Part shown: piece after piece, positions 1 through 11,749 of the stretch
Layout: each line of letters begins with the position of its first letter
Position numbering within the stretch: the first letter of the stretch is position 1
From: Impatiens glandulifera
Lineage: Eukaryota; Streptophyta; Magnoliopsida; Ericales; Balsaminaceae
Direction of reading: 5' to 3'
DNA: 64,000 nt
Assembly (NCBI RefSeq): GCF_907164915.1
Contig: NC_061863.1
Span: 22,769,710-22,833,709, forward strand
Position numbers and translations under genes: made by a program
The notes under the pieces: model-generated
Seen by the model: only the letters and a program-made list of their open reading frames with translations
Databases searched by the model: none
What the model was told of the DNA's origin: nothing

Positions 1-550
1 ATCTCACGCGCGATCCAAAACCGTTGTATCATTTACCGAAAGCTTTATTTGTATTATTAGTGTATTACATCACAGAGTGAAGTGGTGTCACCGGCGAATA
101 GCGAGTTAGGCTCGTCCGACATTGTGTAAGTGTTGTAAACATTCAAGTTAGTGGAGATCCTTCTCATAATCTGAGAAGAAAGGGTGACGTAGGAGGGTTT
201 GCTCCGAACATCCATAAAAAAATCTTGTCTCGTGTTGTTTATTACTTTCTGCTCACTTAACCTAAACACAAACCAAAACAATGTTACTCCTTAATCAAAA
301 ACCGGTCCACTCATATTTCTAAAACCGACTCCTCATAAACATCATCCAAGTCGCATTCGTTTCTTCAGACTGAAACAGACATTTCCGCCCTTGAATCTGG
401 TTCAAGAGTCTGTGACAGTTTGCGTAGTGCTGAGAAAGGTTTTAGTCTCTAACCGGACTATCACCAAATTGTGTGTTGTGTTGTGTAAGCGGCCACCCTC
501 CCAGAAACCGGAAACACCCCGGTCCTACAAGGGCGTCCCCGATCCTAACA
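1..550 (+). mobile_element. Copia LTR, 3' portion (element A family), cut by window start
   Basis: The sequence aligns by eye along its length with the second half of the element A LTRs (9297-9847 and 22123-22673). It includes the conserved block ending in GGTGACGTAGGAG at about 181 and the terminal CCTAACA at 544-550. No primer-binding site (TGGTATCAGAGC) follows, so this is a 3' LTR or a solo LTR. It is more diverged from the element A LTRs than they are from each other. Confidence 0.85.
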
Positions 551-1190
551 GATTGGAAGCTTAGGATAACCGCTAATCTTGAATGTTTTTGATATCATAT
601 CTTTCTCAAGTAGATTTGATCTGTCTAGTTTGTTCGAGGAGCAAGGAGTGGGGATCGTTCAAAGTCCGTGACATGCGTCGAGATATTCGAGCTAACCCCT
701 AAATTGAGAGTGATGAATGTCTCTCACTCAAGTAAGCCAAACCCTTTTGTTGCATAATTATTATAACAAGATAAAATGACTAAAAATTATTCATTTTGTA
801 TACCTATCAGGATATATAGAATGATGATGCAAGAGTGCATGGTCAGCACCATAGATAACCACTGAAAATAACCGACAGTGTTAATGCTCCATTTACCAGG
901 CACATAATTGACCAACAACTCTCTATAGAGGAAACCAACATTAAAAGACAACTTTAGAAAATATATAACCTTTTTGGAATTATTGTGAAAAAAACCACAT
1001 GAGAAAACTTAAAGCTTGTTTAAGTCTAAGCTCTCAGATCTCAAAGTTTTCATGTGCAAATGATTTGAAAATACACATGGCCCAAATAAAACCTGAAAAG
1101 GAGAGAACTCGCATGACACTCACAATCATAGTCCCCGCTTCAGCACAAAGCGATTCCAAATGTAATAGAACTTGTGATATTTTAGTATAG
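551..1190. other. Gene-free AT-rich stretch
   Basis: No convincing coding sequence, RNA gene or element terminus was seen. The 63-codon frame at 999-1190 shows no recognisable domain. Confidence 0.5.
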
Positions 1191-1975
1191 TAGACATGAA
1201 TGATGTAGTGAAAACAAATATTTTATTGAAAAAATGTAGATGTATTTGAATATATTATCTTAATATACTTGGACAGGACTGTAACGAGCTTATGGAAGAT
1301 CTTTAGGTGCAGACAAGAATTTTATAAAATATGTGGACCAAAATATGTAGTAAAGGTTCAAAGGAGACACCAAGATTAATTCTCCAAATTCTTTAAAGGT
1401 AATATTATGATTGAAGAATATTTTATATTTTAGAACATATATCTTATTTTTGTGTTAATACTATTATTAGAAAAATATATATTATTGTTAGTCTTAGATG
1501 TAGTGATTGATGTTGTGATTATCATCACTTGTATAGTAGACTTTAAAGATGGTGTGAAGACAAATATTTTATTGAAAAGATGGAGATATATTTGGATATA
1601 TCATTTTAATATACTTGGACTGGACTATAACGAGTTTATGGAAGATTTTTAGGTGCAGTCAATAACTTTGTGAAATAGGTTGATCAAACTATGTGACAAA
1701 GGTTCAAAAGTATTATATTATAGAACATATATTTTATTTTTAAGTTAATACTATTATTAGAATTAAGTTTATATTATACTTAATTTTAAAGGTAGTAATT
1801 GATATTCTAAGCGACGTATGGTTGAACTGAAAAATGTTGAATACAAACATTTATTGAAAAGATGGAAATATATTAGGATATATCATCATAATGTATGTAG
1901 ACTGGATTGTAAAGAGCTTATGGAAGATTGCTTGGTGCAAACATTAATTTTGTGAAATACGGGACTTGAAGACTT
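1190..1975 (+). repeat. Three diverged direct repeats
   Basis: Three copies begin near 1190, 1500 and 1790. Each contains, in order, an ATTTTATTGAAAA-type stretch, GATGGA(G/A)ATATAT, an ACTTGGAC/GTAGACTGGA(C/T)TGTAA block, GAG(C/T)TTATGGAAGAT and GGTGCA. The spacing is about 290-310 bp. The copies are too diverged to be recent and no coding potential is shared. They lie just upstream of the tip of an LTR element and may be part of its untranslated internal region, which is an inference. Confidence 0.6.
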
Positions 1976-2180
1976 AAAAGGGAAGAATCTTAAATCTACT
2001 ATATCATTTTGTGTATCTTTAATTATGTTTGAATACTTTGGTTAAAATTATTTTATTCGTATTCTTTTTTATTTGAATTCTCAACCTAATCGTTGTTGCT
2101 CTGTTTTAACATTATCAAAAAAGGGAAAATTGTTGGGAAAAATTAAAACAAAGAGAAAGAAATGATTTAATTAACTTTCC
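1965..2180 (+). mobile_element. 3' tip of an E1-type Copia element: internal tail, PPT and first ~50 bp of LTR
   Basis: This stretch is clearly similar to the reverse complement of 29445-29665, the internal/3' LTR junction of element E1. The match includes a purine tract (AAAAAAGGGAAAAT, ending at 2130) followed by the LTR start TGTTGGGAAAAATT at 2131. The LTR stops after about 50 bp, where LINE sequence begins, so the rest was deleted or displaced. Confidence 0.75.
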
Positions 2181-4480
2181 ATTCATAATAGTATCCCAGC
2201 TCTTTGTATTAGTAATTTCATTTAGTTGTATATTTTTGACCAGATTCAGAATTTTGTCTCCTTCTAAAATACTCCTAAGAATAGAGATGCATTTTCCTTT
2301 TTGAATATCTCTAATTGAGTACAAAAGATAATTTATTATGATTCTGACACTGATAGATTGGAATTCCTTTTGAAGAATTATGAGATTATTCCCTAGCCAT
2401 GGATCGTGCCTAAATAATATTCGACTTCAATTGCCGATTCTGAACTTTATCATCTGATATTCCTCTCCTTTGGTTCTTAGGATTTTCATTAAGTACCATG
2501 GTATTTCATTTTTGATTTGGCATATCCATATGTTGAATTCTCCTTTCATGAATCTCATATGAACCCATTTGACTCATAATGAATCTAATTTCATCTCAAG
2601 GCCCCATACATGTCTGATTGTGAGTGCTCGATTCCATATGACACATTTTGTAATGCCACGCCATCTTTCTTCCTTTGGGGTACATACAATTTCCCATTTG
2701 ACCTTTTTGCCTCCTCTGCCTTGAGTACCTAGATGAAGTCTCTCATCAGCTTATCCAATTCAGCCATGACATTTTTGGAAATGTATATGTTGTGTCTAGT
2801 AGCCAATAATTCCCATAGTAACGCTTTTCACAATCTCTATTCTTCTTGCGTATGACAGGATTTTTTGTAGCCAAACCTAAAATAGAATTTTTTAACATTT
2901 TCAATAAGTGGGCGAAAATGTGAGCTTTGAAGTTGATTTGTAGATAAGGGGACTCCAAGATATTTCTCTTGAAACGTTCCTTCTTTTATCCCCATAATAT
3001 TAAATATATTATGCTTCAAATCATCTTTCACTCTTCCTCCATAGAAAGCCTAACTTTTGTCTTCATTAATGAATAAACCTGTAATACTAGAAAATATTGT
3101 CAATACTTCCTTAATTGTACTAACAGATTCAACATCTGCGTTAGTCACTGAGAACATATCATTAGCGAAACAAACGTGTGTTATTATTGGTTCCTTGCAG
3201 TAGAGATGAAATTTGAATTTATGGTTCCTTAGGAGCATTTTAAAGATGTAATCCAGGATATCCATCATAAGAATGAAGATATAAGGTGGGAGATGATCTC
3301 CTTGCCTTACTCTCCTTAACCCCTTAAAGAAGCCACTAGATATGTCATTCACACTGACAATGAAGTGAGGGGTCGAAACACATTGCATTAACCACTCAAT
3401 AAAAATATTAGGGAAATCGACAACATAAAGGAATTAATGAATGGATTCTCATTTTATCGAGTCAAATGTTTTCCTAATGTCAATTTTGAAAGTTACTCTC
3501 GGAGATATAACTTTCTTCCCATAAATTTTCAATAAACTCTACATAAGAAGTATATTATGGGAGATAGAGTAATTCAGAATAAAAACTGATTTCCCTAAAC
3601 TAATTAATTTTGAAATAATAGTTTTAAATCACTGTGAAATGATTTTAGAGATAATTTTATAGATTACGTTACAACATGAAATATGACGAAAGTCCTGAAT
3701 TATTTTCGGATGTGAGATTTTATAAATCAGATTCAATACTATAATGTTCCATTGATTAAGCATTTTCCTATTTTGAAAGAATTTCAGAACCCCTTCACTT
3801 ATATCTTTTCCGACTATTCATCGTAAACAGAGCATTCCTGATCTTTTATTGACTGACCCTTGCTACCATTTTATCAGCATCCTCATTGTCTGTTGATTCT
3901 TCTTAAAAGAATCTATAGCAACACCCTAAGTCTGACATCGAGTCTTTCGTTACTCAATGTTGTTCCAATCAAACCCTTATAATAATTGATAGCTTCCTTA
4001 TGAGCTACATCCTGTCCCTGAAGCATGTACCCAATACAATATTTCAATTTGAGGACTTGGTTCTTGAAGTTTCGAGCCGCGTATTTCCTGTAGAAGAATG
4101 CAGTATTTTGTCTCCCAAAGAAAGCAAGATTTCTCTAGACTCCTATTTGAATAAACTTTCTTTTTTTGAGAAGAGATCTCTAAAGCTTGTCAGTGCATCA
4201 TTCTCTTCAACTTGATTGTTAGGTAGGTTATACAACCTCAAGCTTTTGCTTCGAATATTTTCCAATTTTACTCATGCTTCCTCTACTCTTTTTGTTATAA
4301 CGCTGTAATTCTTCCTGTCAAACTTGATAAGCTTACCTTTTAGGACCCTAAGTTTTTCGCAAACTGTAAACATCTTTATCCCGTTGATACTGGTATTCCA
4401 AGTTTCCGTCTGTACTTCTTTGAATTCTTTGTTTTTCATCTAGAAATTAAAGAAGTTTAAAAACCTCTTTAGTCTTTTTT
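2180..4480 (-). pseudogene. LINE ORF2 reverse transcriptase and C-terminal region, broken
   Basis: Frame 3388-3050 has the LINE reverse transcriptase core: a GFFKGLRRVRQGD stretch (usually GLRQGDPLSP, here with the Pro after Asp changed to His) and then VCFANDMF. That last motif is the catalytic F/YADD box with its first Asp replaced by Asn. Frame 3031-2837 carries the downstream KYLGVPLST motif. Beyond 2760, broken frames read like the LINE C-terminal region (Trp-Asn-Arg-Ala-Leu, LDSLWVKWVH and similar) and run to about 2180. No intact frame longer than 112 codons remains. Confidence 0.75.
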
Positions 4481-4488
4481 TCTCTTTC

Positions 4489-6360
4489 CTAGAAAAATTT
4501 CAACAGGCAATGATCATAGATTCCTGGATGTAGAATTTGTATCTGACTTATTGGATAGAGATCTGTCCATTTCTCGTTGATTAACCCATGATCAATATGA
4601 CTCTTCCTCATTTCCTCTAATCCTCTAGTAGCTGACCATGAAAATATATTACATGAAATAAAAGGTTCGGTACAATTGATGTCTCTGATGCATTCATTGA
4701 AGTCAAGCATGTCTTGCGTGATCCCTATTTTCGGTTCTCTTTCTTGGATGAATCTGGTTCTATTAAAGTCGCCCATTAGGATTCAAGGCTCATCATCATT
4801 GACTTTACTCTCAAGTTCTCTCCACAATTACTTTCTTTCTCCTACTACATTGCTTCCATAGATAGAAACAAAATTGCCTTTGTTATCCTACTAACAATCT
4901 CACCATGATGATCGGCTTACTATAGAATATGTTAGATAAAATTAGATCGGTAAAATAAAACTTAACAAAAACAAACTTTTTGTCCATGAACGGTTAAAGA
5001 ATTCAACCGGTCAAGGTACTCAACCGGTCAAGGTACTCAATCGGTCAAGCAACCCAACCGACCAAGAACCTAACCGAACAAGAAGATAAGACCGGTCAAA
5101 TCAGAAGGCCAAAATCGTTGAACATTCGGTCAATCTGAAGTTATGGAAAAACCGGACGTCATCCGGTTAACATAAACAACCGACCAGTACAAATAGATAC
5201 TTTGAGTATCTGTTGAGGATGATACCGAAGGGACAAACTTTAGTATTGCCATATTCATACAAGTTTGAAGACAATCTGCAGGCTGCAGAAGATTGTCCGA
5301 CAAGATCTTTCCACTCCGGGATAAATCAGAGGCGCAATCCAGCAGGCGCAGGCAACTTTCCAACCGACAGTTGTCATACTAAGTAAAAGACAAACCTAGC
5401 CGGTTTGACCTATACATTGGAAGCCTAGACCGCCAGGTCTGAATCACTGAGCCTTTGCTCAACCAATCAGATTCAAGGAAATGAAATGTGACCGTTGGCA
5501 CATTTCACATATAAAAGAAAGAGCTGAAGAGGAATAAATGCGGTTACAAGTTCTGAGAGTTTTAACAACCGAAGATTAAAAGCTTAAGTGTGCATTTGAA
5601 GTGAGATTACAATTTCTGTGAGAATTGTACGAGTGTTATCGAGCAGAAAATAAGACTCGATCGGATTGTGTTTGTGTATTCCTTAGTGAATATCCTTCTC
5701 GCGGTTTTGAGAAGAAGGGGTGACGTAGGAGTTTTATCTCCGAACATCCATAAAAACTTGTCTTGTTCTTTACTTTCTGCCGGAGTTACACTCTAACCGA
5801 TCCATACTAACCGACCCATACCGCCCTAACCGATTCAACATCATTTAAACCGACTTACCAAATCCCAAACCGACCCACTACTCCAAACCGACCTTATCTA
5901 AATCCGGTTCTGTCCTTCCAGTGTGCGTGTTGCTTCAGTCTGAAACAAACCACTTCCGCACTTGAACTCGGTTCAAGGGTTTGTGACAGCCTATGTAGTA
6001 TTGAAACCCGGTGTTAATCTCTAACCGGATTAATCACCAACCGTTGAGTAAAAGTATTAACCGGCCAGACCCCGGTTCCCCATCCGCGACCTAGATCCTA
6101 ACAGAATAACTTCTTAAACTCAACTAAGCTATTATTTCAGCCAACCCAGATTCTCGCTTTTATACTCATCTGAATTATGAATATCAGACCAGCCGCTTCC
6201 AAAACAGTTTTTATTGACAGTATCAATTTGATTGTGCCTTACTCTCGTCTCAAGTATACCCATAATAATGATTTCCTTTCATTCAATCATTCTTCTAACT
6301 TTTTTTCTTTTGTTGGGGTCGTTGAGTCCCCTAATATTCCAGTTCATTATATTCATGAAG
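4489..6360 (-). pseudogene. LINE ORF2 endonuclease domain, interrupted by solo LTR
   Basis: This is the APE-type endonuclease that nicks target DNA for LINE integration. The start reads MNWNIRGLNDPNKRKKV (around 6350), the usual opening of plant LINE ORF2. The remainder lies beyond the solo LTR at 4930-6103: MGDFNRTRF (near 4776) is the catalytic GDFN motif, and the terminal SDH motif appears as YDHC near 4510. The split is explained by the LTR insertion, which has the 5 bp duplication GAATA on both sides. Several additional stops show that it was already decaying or has decayed since. Confidence 0.75.
4930..6103 (+). mobile_element. Solo Copia LTR (element A/E2-related), TSD GAATA
   Basis: The 1,174 bp sequence begins TGTTAGATAA and ends GATCCTAACA. 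It is flanked by identical 5 bp duplications, GAATA at 4925-4929 and 6104-6108. It carries the shared LTR block: the hairpin CCTTCTC-loop-GAGAAG at about 5688, then GTGACGTAGGAG and CTCCGAACATCCATAAA. There is no internal sequence, so this is a product of LTR-LTR recombination. It interrupts the LINE endonuclease. Confidence 0.93.
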
Positions 6361-6729
6361 AAAGATTGAAAACGTGTTTATTCATTCCTTTCTTTTTCCC
6401 TGCAATCTTCCTCCATATTTGTGGTTTTTTATGAAATTACAGGTCTAGGATGTTGCCTATCTTTCGTCTGCATTAGGATCTGAACCGTTTCGTTAGAAGA
6501 GGAGTTCAGAGTTCTTTCGCCTACAAGTTCTTTGTTTCCTACCTCTTGTTGGGATCTGCTTTATTTTCGGTTTACCCTTCTCTACATTTTTTATTTCCTT
6601 TAATGTTTCAGATTTCCCTTCAATATTTTTCTTTCCTTTCTTACTTCCATCTTCTTGAGTTCGATTTCCTTTTGTTCATTTACATGAGTTCTGAATTTAT
6701 TTTCTTTTGGCATTTCTTTCTTTTTATGC

Positions 6730-8440
6730 TTATTTTTCCACCAATATTTCATTTGCACTAGGAACCTTTTGTTGCTTGACTTCTCCATTAGGCATTTTTT
6801 GTTCATAATTTGCTTTTTGATTGACCACTGATTTAGTGCATGTCACTATAAAATGTTTAAAAGTATTGCAGTTCACGCATCTATACGATCGCCATTTATA
6901 GTGTATGTCCATCTTTGTAACATTGCCCTTTTAATCCACCATTATAATTTCACCAGGGAGAACGCTCTTGGGTTGAACTTCAATGCTTATCATAGCGTAT
7001 GTGAGATTTTCTCTTTCATCGGTGATTTTGTCCATGTATATTGGGTTTCCGAGAAGGCTAACAAAATGGATTAAGGCTTTCACGTTGTACATGTGGGGAT
7101 GGATATTTCGCAACTTGAACCAGATTTGCATTATTTCTTTTAGAATATTGTCATAGCTCGTACCCTCCTTCCATTTTTCGAGCTTCATGCATTCTTTCCC
7201 CATGTGTGTATGTCCCAGCTCCAAAATTTTCTCAAGATTAGTCTCTTGATTGAATTTCAGGAAATACATACCGTGAGGTGACCTTCATCAAACATACCCC
7301 ATTGGTGGTTTCAAAAGTGGCAGGTTCTTTCCTGATTTAATTACCCACTATCACTTGTTCCCATGATCGATCACATGTTTCTTCCACGTCTGAAGGTAGC
7401 TTGAACTTAAAGGGATTTTTTAGTTTTTCGACATTTTCTTTCAACGAACCCAAGGAAATATGACCCATTTCTGGGATTTTGTTTTCACTTTCTTTTTCTA
7501 AGTTTTGACCTTACTTTGTCTCTAGATTCTTCTTCCAGAATTGATCAACCTACCAATTTGGGTTCTTCTTAGAGTGTAAACCTTTGTCTTGGTACATTTT
7601 GTCAACTCTTTCATTGTGTTGATGAACAATAATTTCATACTCCTATTTTGTTGGAAGGTTTCAATCTTGGAGGTAGTGCAAGTTTAACTGAACATAATTT
7701 GCTGCGCCCTTTCTTTGTGGAGAATCATTTCCCCATTCTTAGCTTGCAACATCATCCTTAAAATCTGGTTTCTCAATCCTTTAAGATTTTCCCTCTCATT
7801 GAAACCCACCCTCCATTTGCCTTTTATATTTTATTCGATTTTCCCTATTTCCCATGCTTTCTTGTTTTCTTCATTATTCTTACAATAGTTTCCAACACTG
7901 ATTACTTCCTAGACCAATGTTGTTTTCCTGTTCTCCCATATGTTTTCTTTCTTCTTGCTGGTCACCTCTATTTTATTTTTCTTTCCTTTTTTCCTTTGCG
8001 ACTTACCAGTTTTATCGGATTGATTCAAATTCTCAAAAGAATTAGCAACAAATTCATTTGAAAATGTTTCTTTATTTAGGAAATCAGTATGTATTTCATT
8101 TTTTCTCTTATCTCCGTTGACATTCATCTTAATAGAATTATCGAAGGCTATAGTGAAAGAAGGCATACTTGGAGCTTTTCTAAAGTTGACATTTTTGCTT
8201 TTGCTCACGAATTCAGGGGTGCCATCTTTTCCTTCTTTAGGCAGAGTGTCTTTGTTTATATGAATGGTAATGGGGTGTGTGTCTCTCTTTTCTTCATGTT
8301 GGTTATTTGCATCCAAGACTTTTTTTGGGTGAGTGAAGCAGAAATTCAATACTTTAGGTGCCTGTTTGAGAGAATTGTCCAGGATTTAGCCAACGGTTGA
8401 CAAAGAAGAGAGATTCTCTACTATAGAAGCCTTCATATTT
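6730..8440 (-). pseudogene. LINE ORF1 remnant (DUF4283-like plus CCHC zinc knuckle)
   Basis: ORF1 of plant LINEs encodes a nucleic-acid-binding protein. The minus-strand frame near 8440-7909 encodes a Lys- and Asn-rich N-terminal part with no clear domain. Frame 7269-6931 matches the DUF4283 pattern: YFLKFNQETN, then a Trp-Lys-Glu-Gly turn, WFKLRNIHPHMYN, and LGNPIYMDKIT followed by a YAMISIEV strand. Frame 6912-6730 then carries a zinc knuckle reading C-x2-C-x3-H-x4-C (CVNCNTFKHFIVTC), one residue shorter than the usual C-x2-C-x4-H-x4-C. Stops and frameshifts separate the pieces. The domain assignments rest on motif recognition. Confidence 0.75.
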
Positions 8441-8518
8441 CAATATGTTGATTCGAAGTGGCAAAAGTAGACGAATTCCTAATTAACGAAGCAACATACA
8501 AGAAATTAGTATAGGTAA

Positions 8519-9847
8519 TGATAAGAAAAATTAAGTAAGTTAATTTTCAAACCGGCCATACATTACAAGTTTTGAATATTTATTCTAAATAATCAAAAAG
8601 GAAGAAATTGATAAGAAAAATTAAGTAAAGTTAATTTTTGGAACCGGCTAGAAAAACTAAACAACTGTTAACTTCTATGTGCAGGAGCAGATCAAATCGT
8701 ATAAACCGGCTGGAGCCTCATGAACCGGCTGTTGAAACACTTCAAAGAAAATCAATTCCAAGTGATCAAGTCAAGATTAGAGGAACCGGTTTTAACTCTC
8801 TCTCAAGAGACCGGCTAGCAAAGACAAAGTTTACATTCCAGCCGGACTATATTATGTAAGAAACAAACCGGAAACTACAATCTGCAGAAGTGACGTAATA
8901 TGACAAAATAGACGTGTCTCGAAGGGATAAAAGAAGATAAGATCCGATCAGAAGCATGCGAGGAAAGCAATGATGATTTACTGATCCAACGTTGACAACC
9001 GGAAGGTGCATGCTTGACACGTGTCCGAATCTGCAAACCGGCAACGTCATATTTACCTAAGGAGTTCATGCATGTTTGCCAAGTGTTGAGGAAGGTGAAG
9101 CGTGCAAGCAACCTCCCTGCACCGGCGTGATGCTAGATCAACCAATCCCACGATGAGAGAAGAATGTGACCGTTGGGATCGTCCTCACTATAATAAAAGG
9201 AATACGAAGCGACCTCATTAACGACACACAGCAATGAACATAACGAACGATCAAGCGAAACAATTTACGAAAATCTTAGAGAGATAAAAAAATCTTACGA
9301 ACGATCCAAAACCGGTGTGTCATAAACCAGAAGCTTTCTGTGTGTATTTGTGTTGTGTTATTGTATTACATCAAGAGTGAGTCGGTGTAACCGGCGAGTA
9401 GCGAGTTGGGCTCGACCGACATTGTAAGTGTTGTAACTTTGAAAGTTAGTGGAGATCCTTCTCATAACCTGAGAAGAAGGGGTGACGTAGGAGGGTTTGC
9501 TCCGAACATCCATAAAAAATCTCTTCTCGTGTTATTTCCTTCATTTTACTGCTTACTCACCTAACCTAACCAAAATCAATCTTACTCCGTATATCAAAAA
9601 CCGGTCCACTCATATTTCTAAAACCGACTCCTTCTAAACATCATCTAAGTCGCATATGTTGCTTCAAGCTGAAACAGACATTTTCGCCCTTGAACCCGGT
9701 TCAAGAGTCTGTGACAGTTTGCGTAGTGTTGAGAGCGGTTGTAGTCTCTAACCGGACTATCACCAAAGTGTTGTGTGTGTTGTAAGAGGTCACCCTTCCT
9801 GAAACCGGAAACACCCCGGTCCTCCAAGGGCATCCCCGATCCTAACA
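8519..9847 (+). repeat. Element A 5' LTR
   Basis: The LTR starts TGATAAGAAAAATTAAG directly after the target duplication and ends CCTAACA just before the primer-binding site. Its first 90 bp (8519-8608) are repeated as the next segment: a second TGATAAGAAAAATT starts at 8609 after an internal purine tract AAAAAGGAAGAAAT. The shared hairpin block lies at about 9455-9517. Confidence 0.93.
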
Positions 9848-9849
9848 AG

Positions 9850-9861
9850 TGGTATCAGAGC
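9850..9861 (+). promoter_or_regulatory. Primer-binding site (tRNA-iMet)
   Basis: TGGTATCAGAGC lies two bases after the 5' LTR end. It is the complement of the 3' end of plant initiator methionine tRNA, the standard minus-strand primer site of plant Copia elements. Confidence 0.95.
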
Positions 9862-9892
9862 GAGGTTCTTAGCCCTCAAGCAACCGAAGAAG

Positions 9893-11653
9893 ATGGGAAG
9901 CATAACCCACAGCGACAAGCCGCCAATGCTAAATAGTGAAGCGTTTAGCAATTGGAAGAAACAGATGTATCTACATCTGATCACTCTAGATGATGAGATG
10001 AGCCGAGTCCTGAAAGAGGGACCGATCAAGATAAACAAGGAGTTAGACAATTGGACAAATGAAGATCGAAGACGGAGTAACCTGGACAACCATTGCATGA
10101 GGCACATCTATAAGGCTATAGATGATAACACCTTGAACAATATATCAGACTGCGATAATGCAAAGGAAGCCAGGGAAACGATCATTCAGATCCATGAGGG
10201 AAACGAAAGAACAAAGGAGAACAAAATCTTGGTGGCTACACAGAAATATGAAAACATCAGGATGAAACCGGGGGAAAACATGAAAGAATTCAGTAACCGG
10301 TTCACCAGCGTGGTCAACGAGCTTCAAACACTCAGAAAGAAGTACGACAACCGAGAAGTAATCATTAAAGCCTTAAGATCACTGCCTAGCACATGGGATA
10401 TCAAGACCATGGTGATGAGGGAATCAAGCACCCTCGGGCAGATGAAGTTGCATGATGTGTTTGAGGATCTAAAAGCCTACGAGTTCGAGATTAAGTCTCG
10501 GATCGAAGATGAAACATCCACATCAACCGCAACCAGAGCTTTGGTTACATCGGTGGAACCGGCGGTCCAAGTATCAACCGTTCCGGCTCCAGTCAAAAAT
10601 GCTAATCAGATTAGTGAAGATGTGATGGCGATGCTAGCTCAGAAATTTGGGAGATTCATGAAGAAGAGCCAACCACCATCTAACAACGATTTTAATTATA
10701 ATTATGCAGATAAATCAAATAAAAGATGATATAACTGTGACGGTTTTGGACATTTCAGGTCAGAATGCAGAAAACCGAGGAGAGACGACAGAAAACCGGA
10801 AGGAAACTTTCAAGGTAATTATCAAGGCAACAACTATCAAAGAAACCGGTACCAGGGTAACAACTACCAAGGGAACAACTACCGGAGAAATGATAACCAA
10901 CGGAACGACTACCGGAGAAATGATGACCAGCATGCTGACGAAGGGAAGGAGATTCAGAAAGCACTCATCGCATCCGACGGTGGAAGCGAATGGGCGTACT
11001 CCGACAACGAAGACAATGAAGAAAAGGTAACCTGTTTCATGGCAAACGACGAAGAGGTATTTGATTTCTCTTCTGATGAGTTTACTAAAGAAGATTTGAT
11101 TTCTGCACTCAACGAAATGGTCGCTGAGTTCAGAAACATATCTGCATACATACCGACTCTGGTAGAACCTAAAACCATAGAGTCAAGTAGTACCGCTGTT
11201 AAAACATGTGAAACCGCAATATATGAACCGGATGAACTATCCTTAGACAATGAGGAGACAGTTCAACCGGTAACTGAAACAGATGAACGAGCATTGTATG
11301 TTACGGCTGCTTGGGAGAGATCTCGTCAAGCCGTAAAACAGATGTGCAATTATAAAAGACATCCTAAATGTAGATTTGGTATCGGCTATGAACCAAACAA
11401 ACAAAACGAATCAAAGCAACCTAACGGGATGAAACTCACAAAAGACAATCTTCCATTTATAAGATTTGTCAAAAATTCAAAAACCGAAAATAAGGAAGAA
11501 CATGATCTAAAACCGGAAGAAGAACTTAAGTATGTAAGTCCTACTAAATCAGAAAATTGGCTTCATCCTGAGAGAAGGAAAGCCAACCGGAAACAAAATA
11601 AAACAAACAGATCTCGGTCTCAAAAAACTCACCGCAACATAAGGCATTCTTGA
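9893..11653 (+). pseudogene. Element A gag (UBN2-like capsid plus zinc knuckle), nonsense-interrupted
   Basis: This is the Copia capsid/nucleocapsid protein, which packages element RNA. It starts MGSITHSDKPPMLNSEAF 32 bp after the primer site. The usual gag features follow: FSNWKKQMYLHL, GENMKEFSNRF, and LPSTWDIKTMVMRES with the DLKAYEFE motif. A TGA at 10727-10729 falls exactly where the first Cys of the C-x2-C-x4-H-x4-C knuckle should be; the rest (YNCDGFGHFRSEC) is readable in the same frame. The frame continues through a Gly/Asn/Tyr/Arg-rich stretch into an acidic region (MANDEEVFDFSSDEF at 11039) and stops at 11651. A frameshift just before 11640 separates it from the downstream tail that normally ends in a WVPK motif. 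Confidence 0.88.
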
Positions 11654-11749
11654 GCAACGGTCAAGAAGTTAAGCCAAACATTATAAGAACAGATACCGGG
11701 AAAGTGATCCGACTTATTCAAGTCTGGATCCCAAAGGAACTAATCAACC

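Larger units (their letters stand above)
2180..8513 (-). mobile_element. Degenerate LINE (L1-type plant non-LTR retrotransposon), split by a solo LTR
   Basis: Reading the minus strand from 8513 to 2180 gives the full plant LINE order: an ORF1 with DUF4283-like and zinc-knuckle parts, an endonuclease, a reverse transcriptase and a C-terminal region. Every part is broken by stops and frameshifts. A solo Copia LTR (4930-6103) interrupts the endonuclease. Element A is inserted immediately upstream of ORF1, so the LINE 5' region probably continues at 22679-23280. No poly(A) tail is obvious at the 2180 end. Confidence 0.8.

Noticed and set aside
6546..6806. Phe-rich plus-strand frame and facing minus-strand frame
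   Set aside because: The plus frame is the antisense of a Lys/Glu-rich LINE region. The minus strand carries the real LINE ORF1 remnant.
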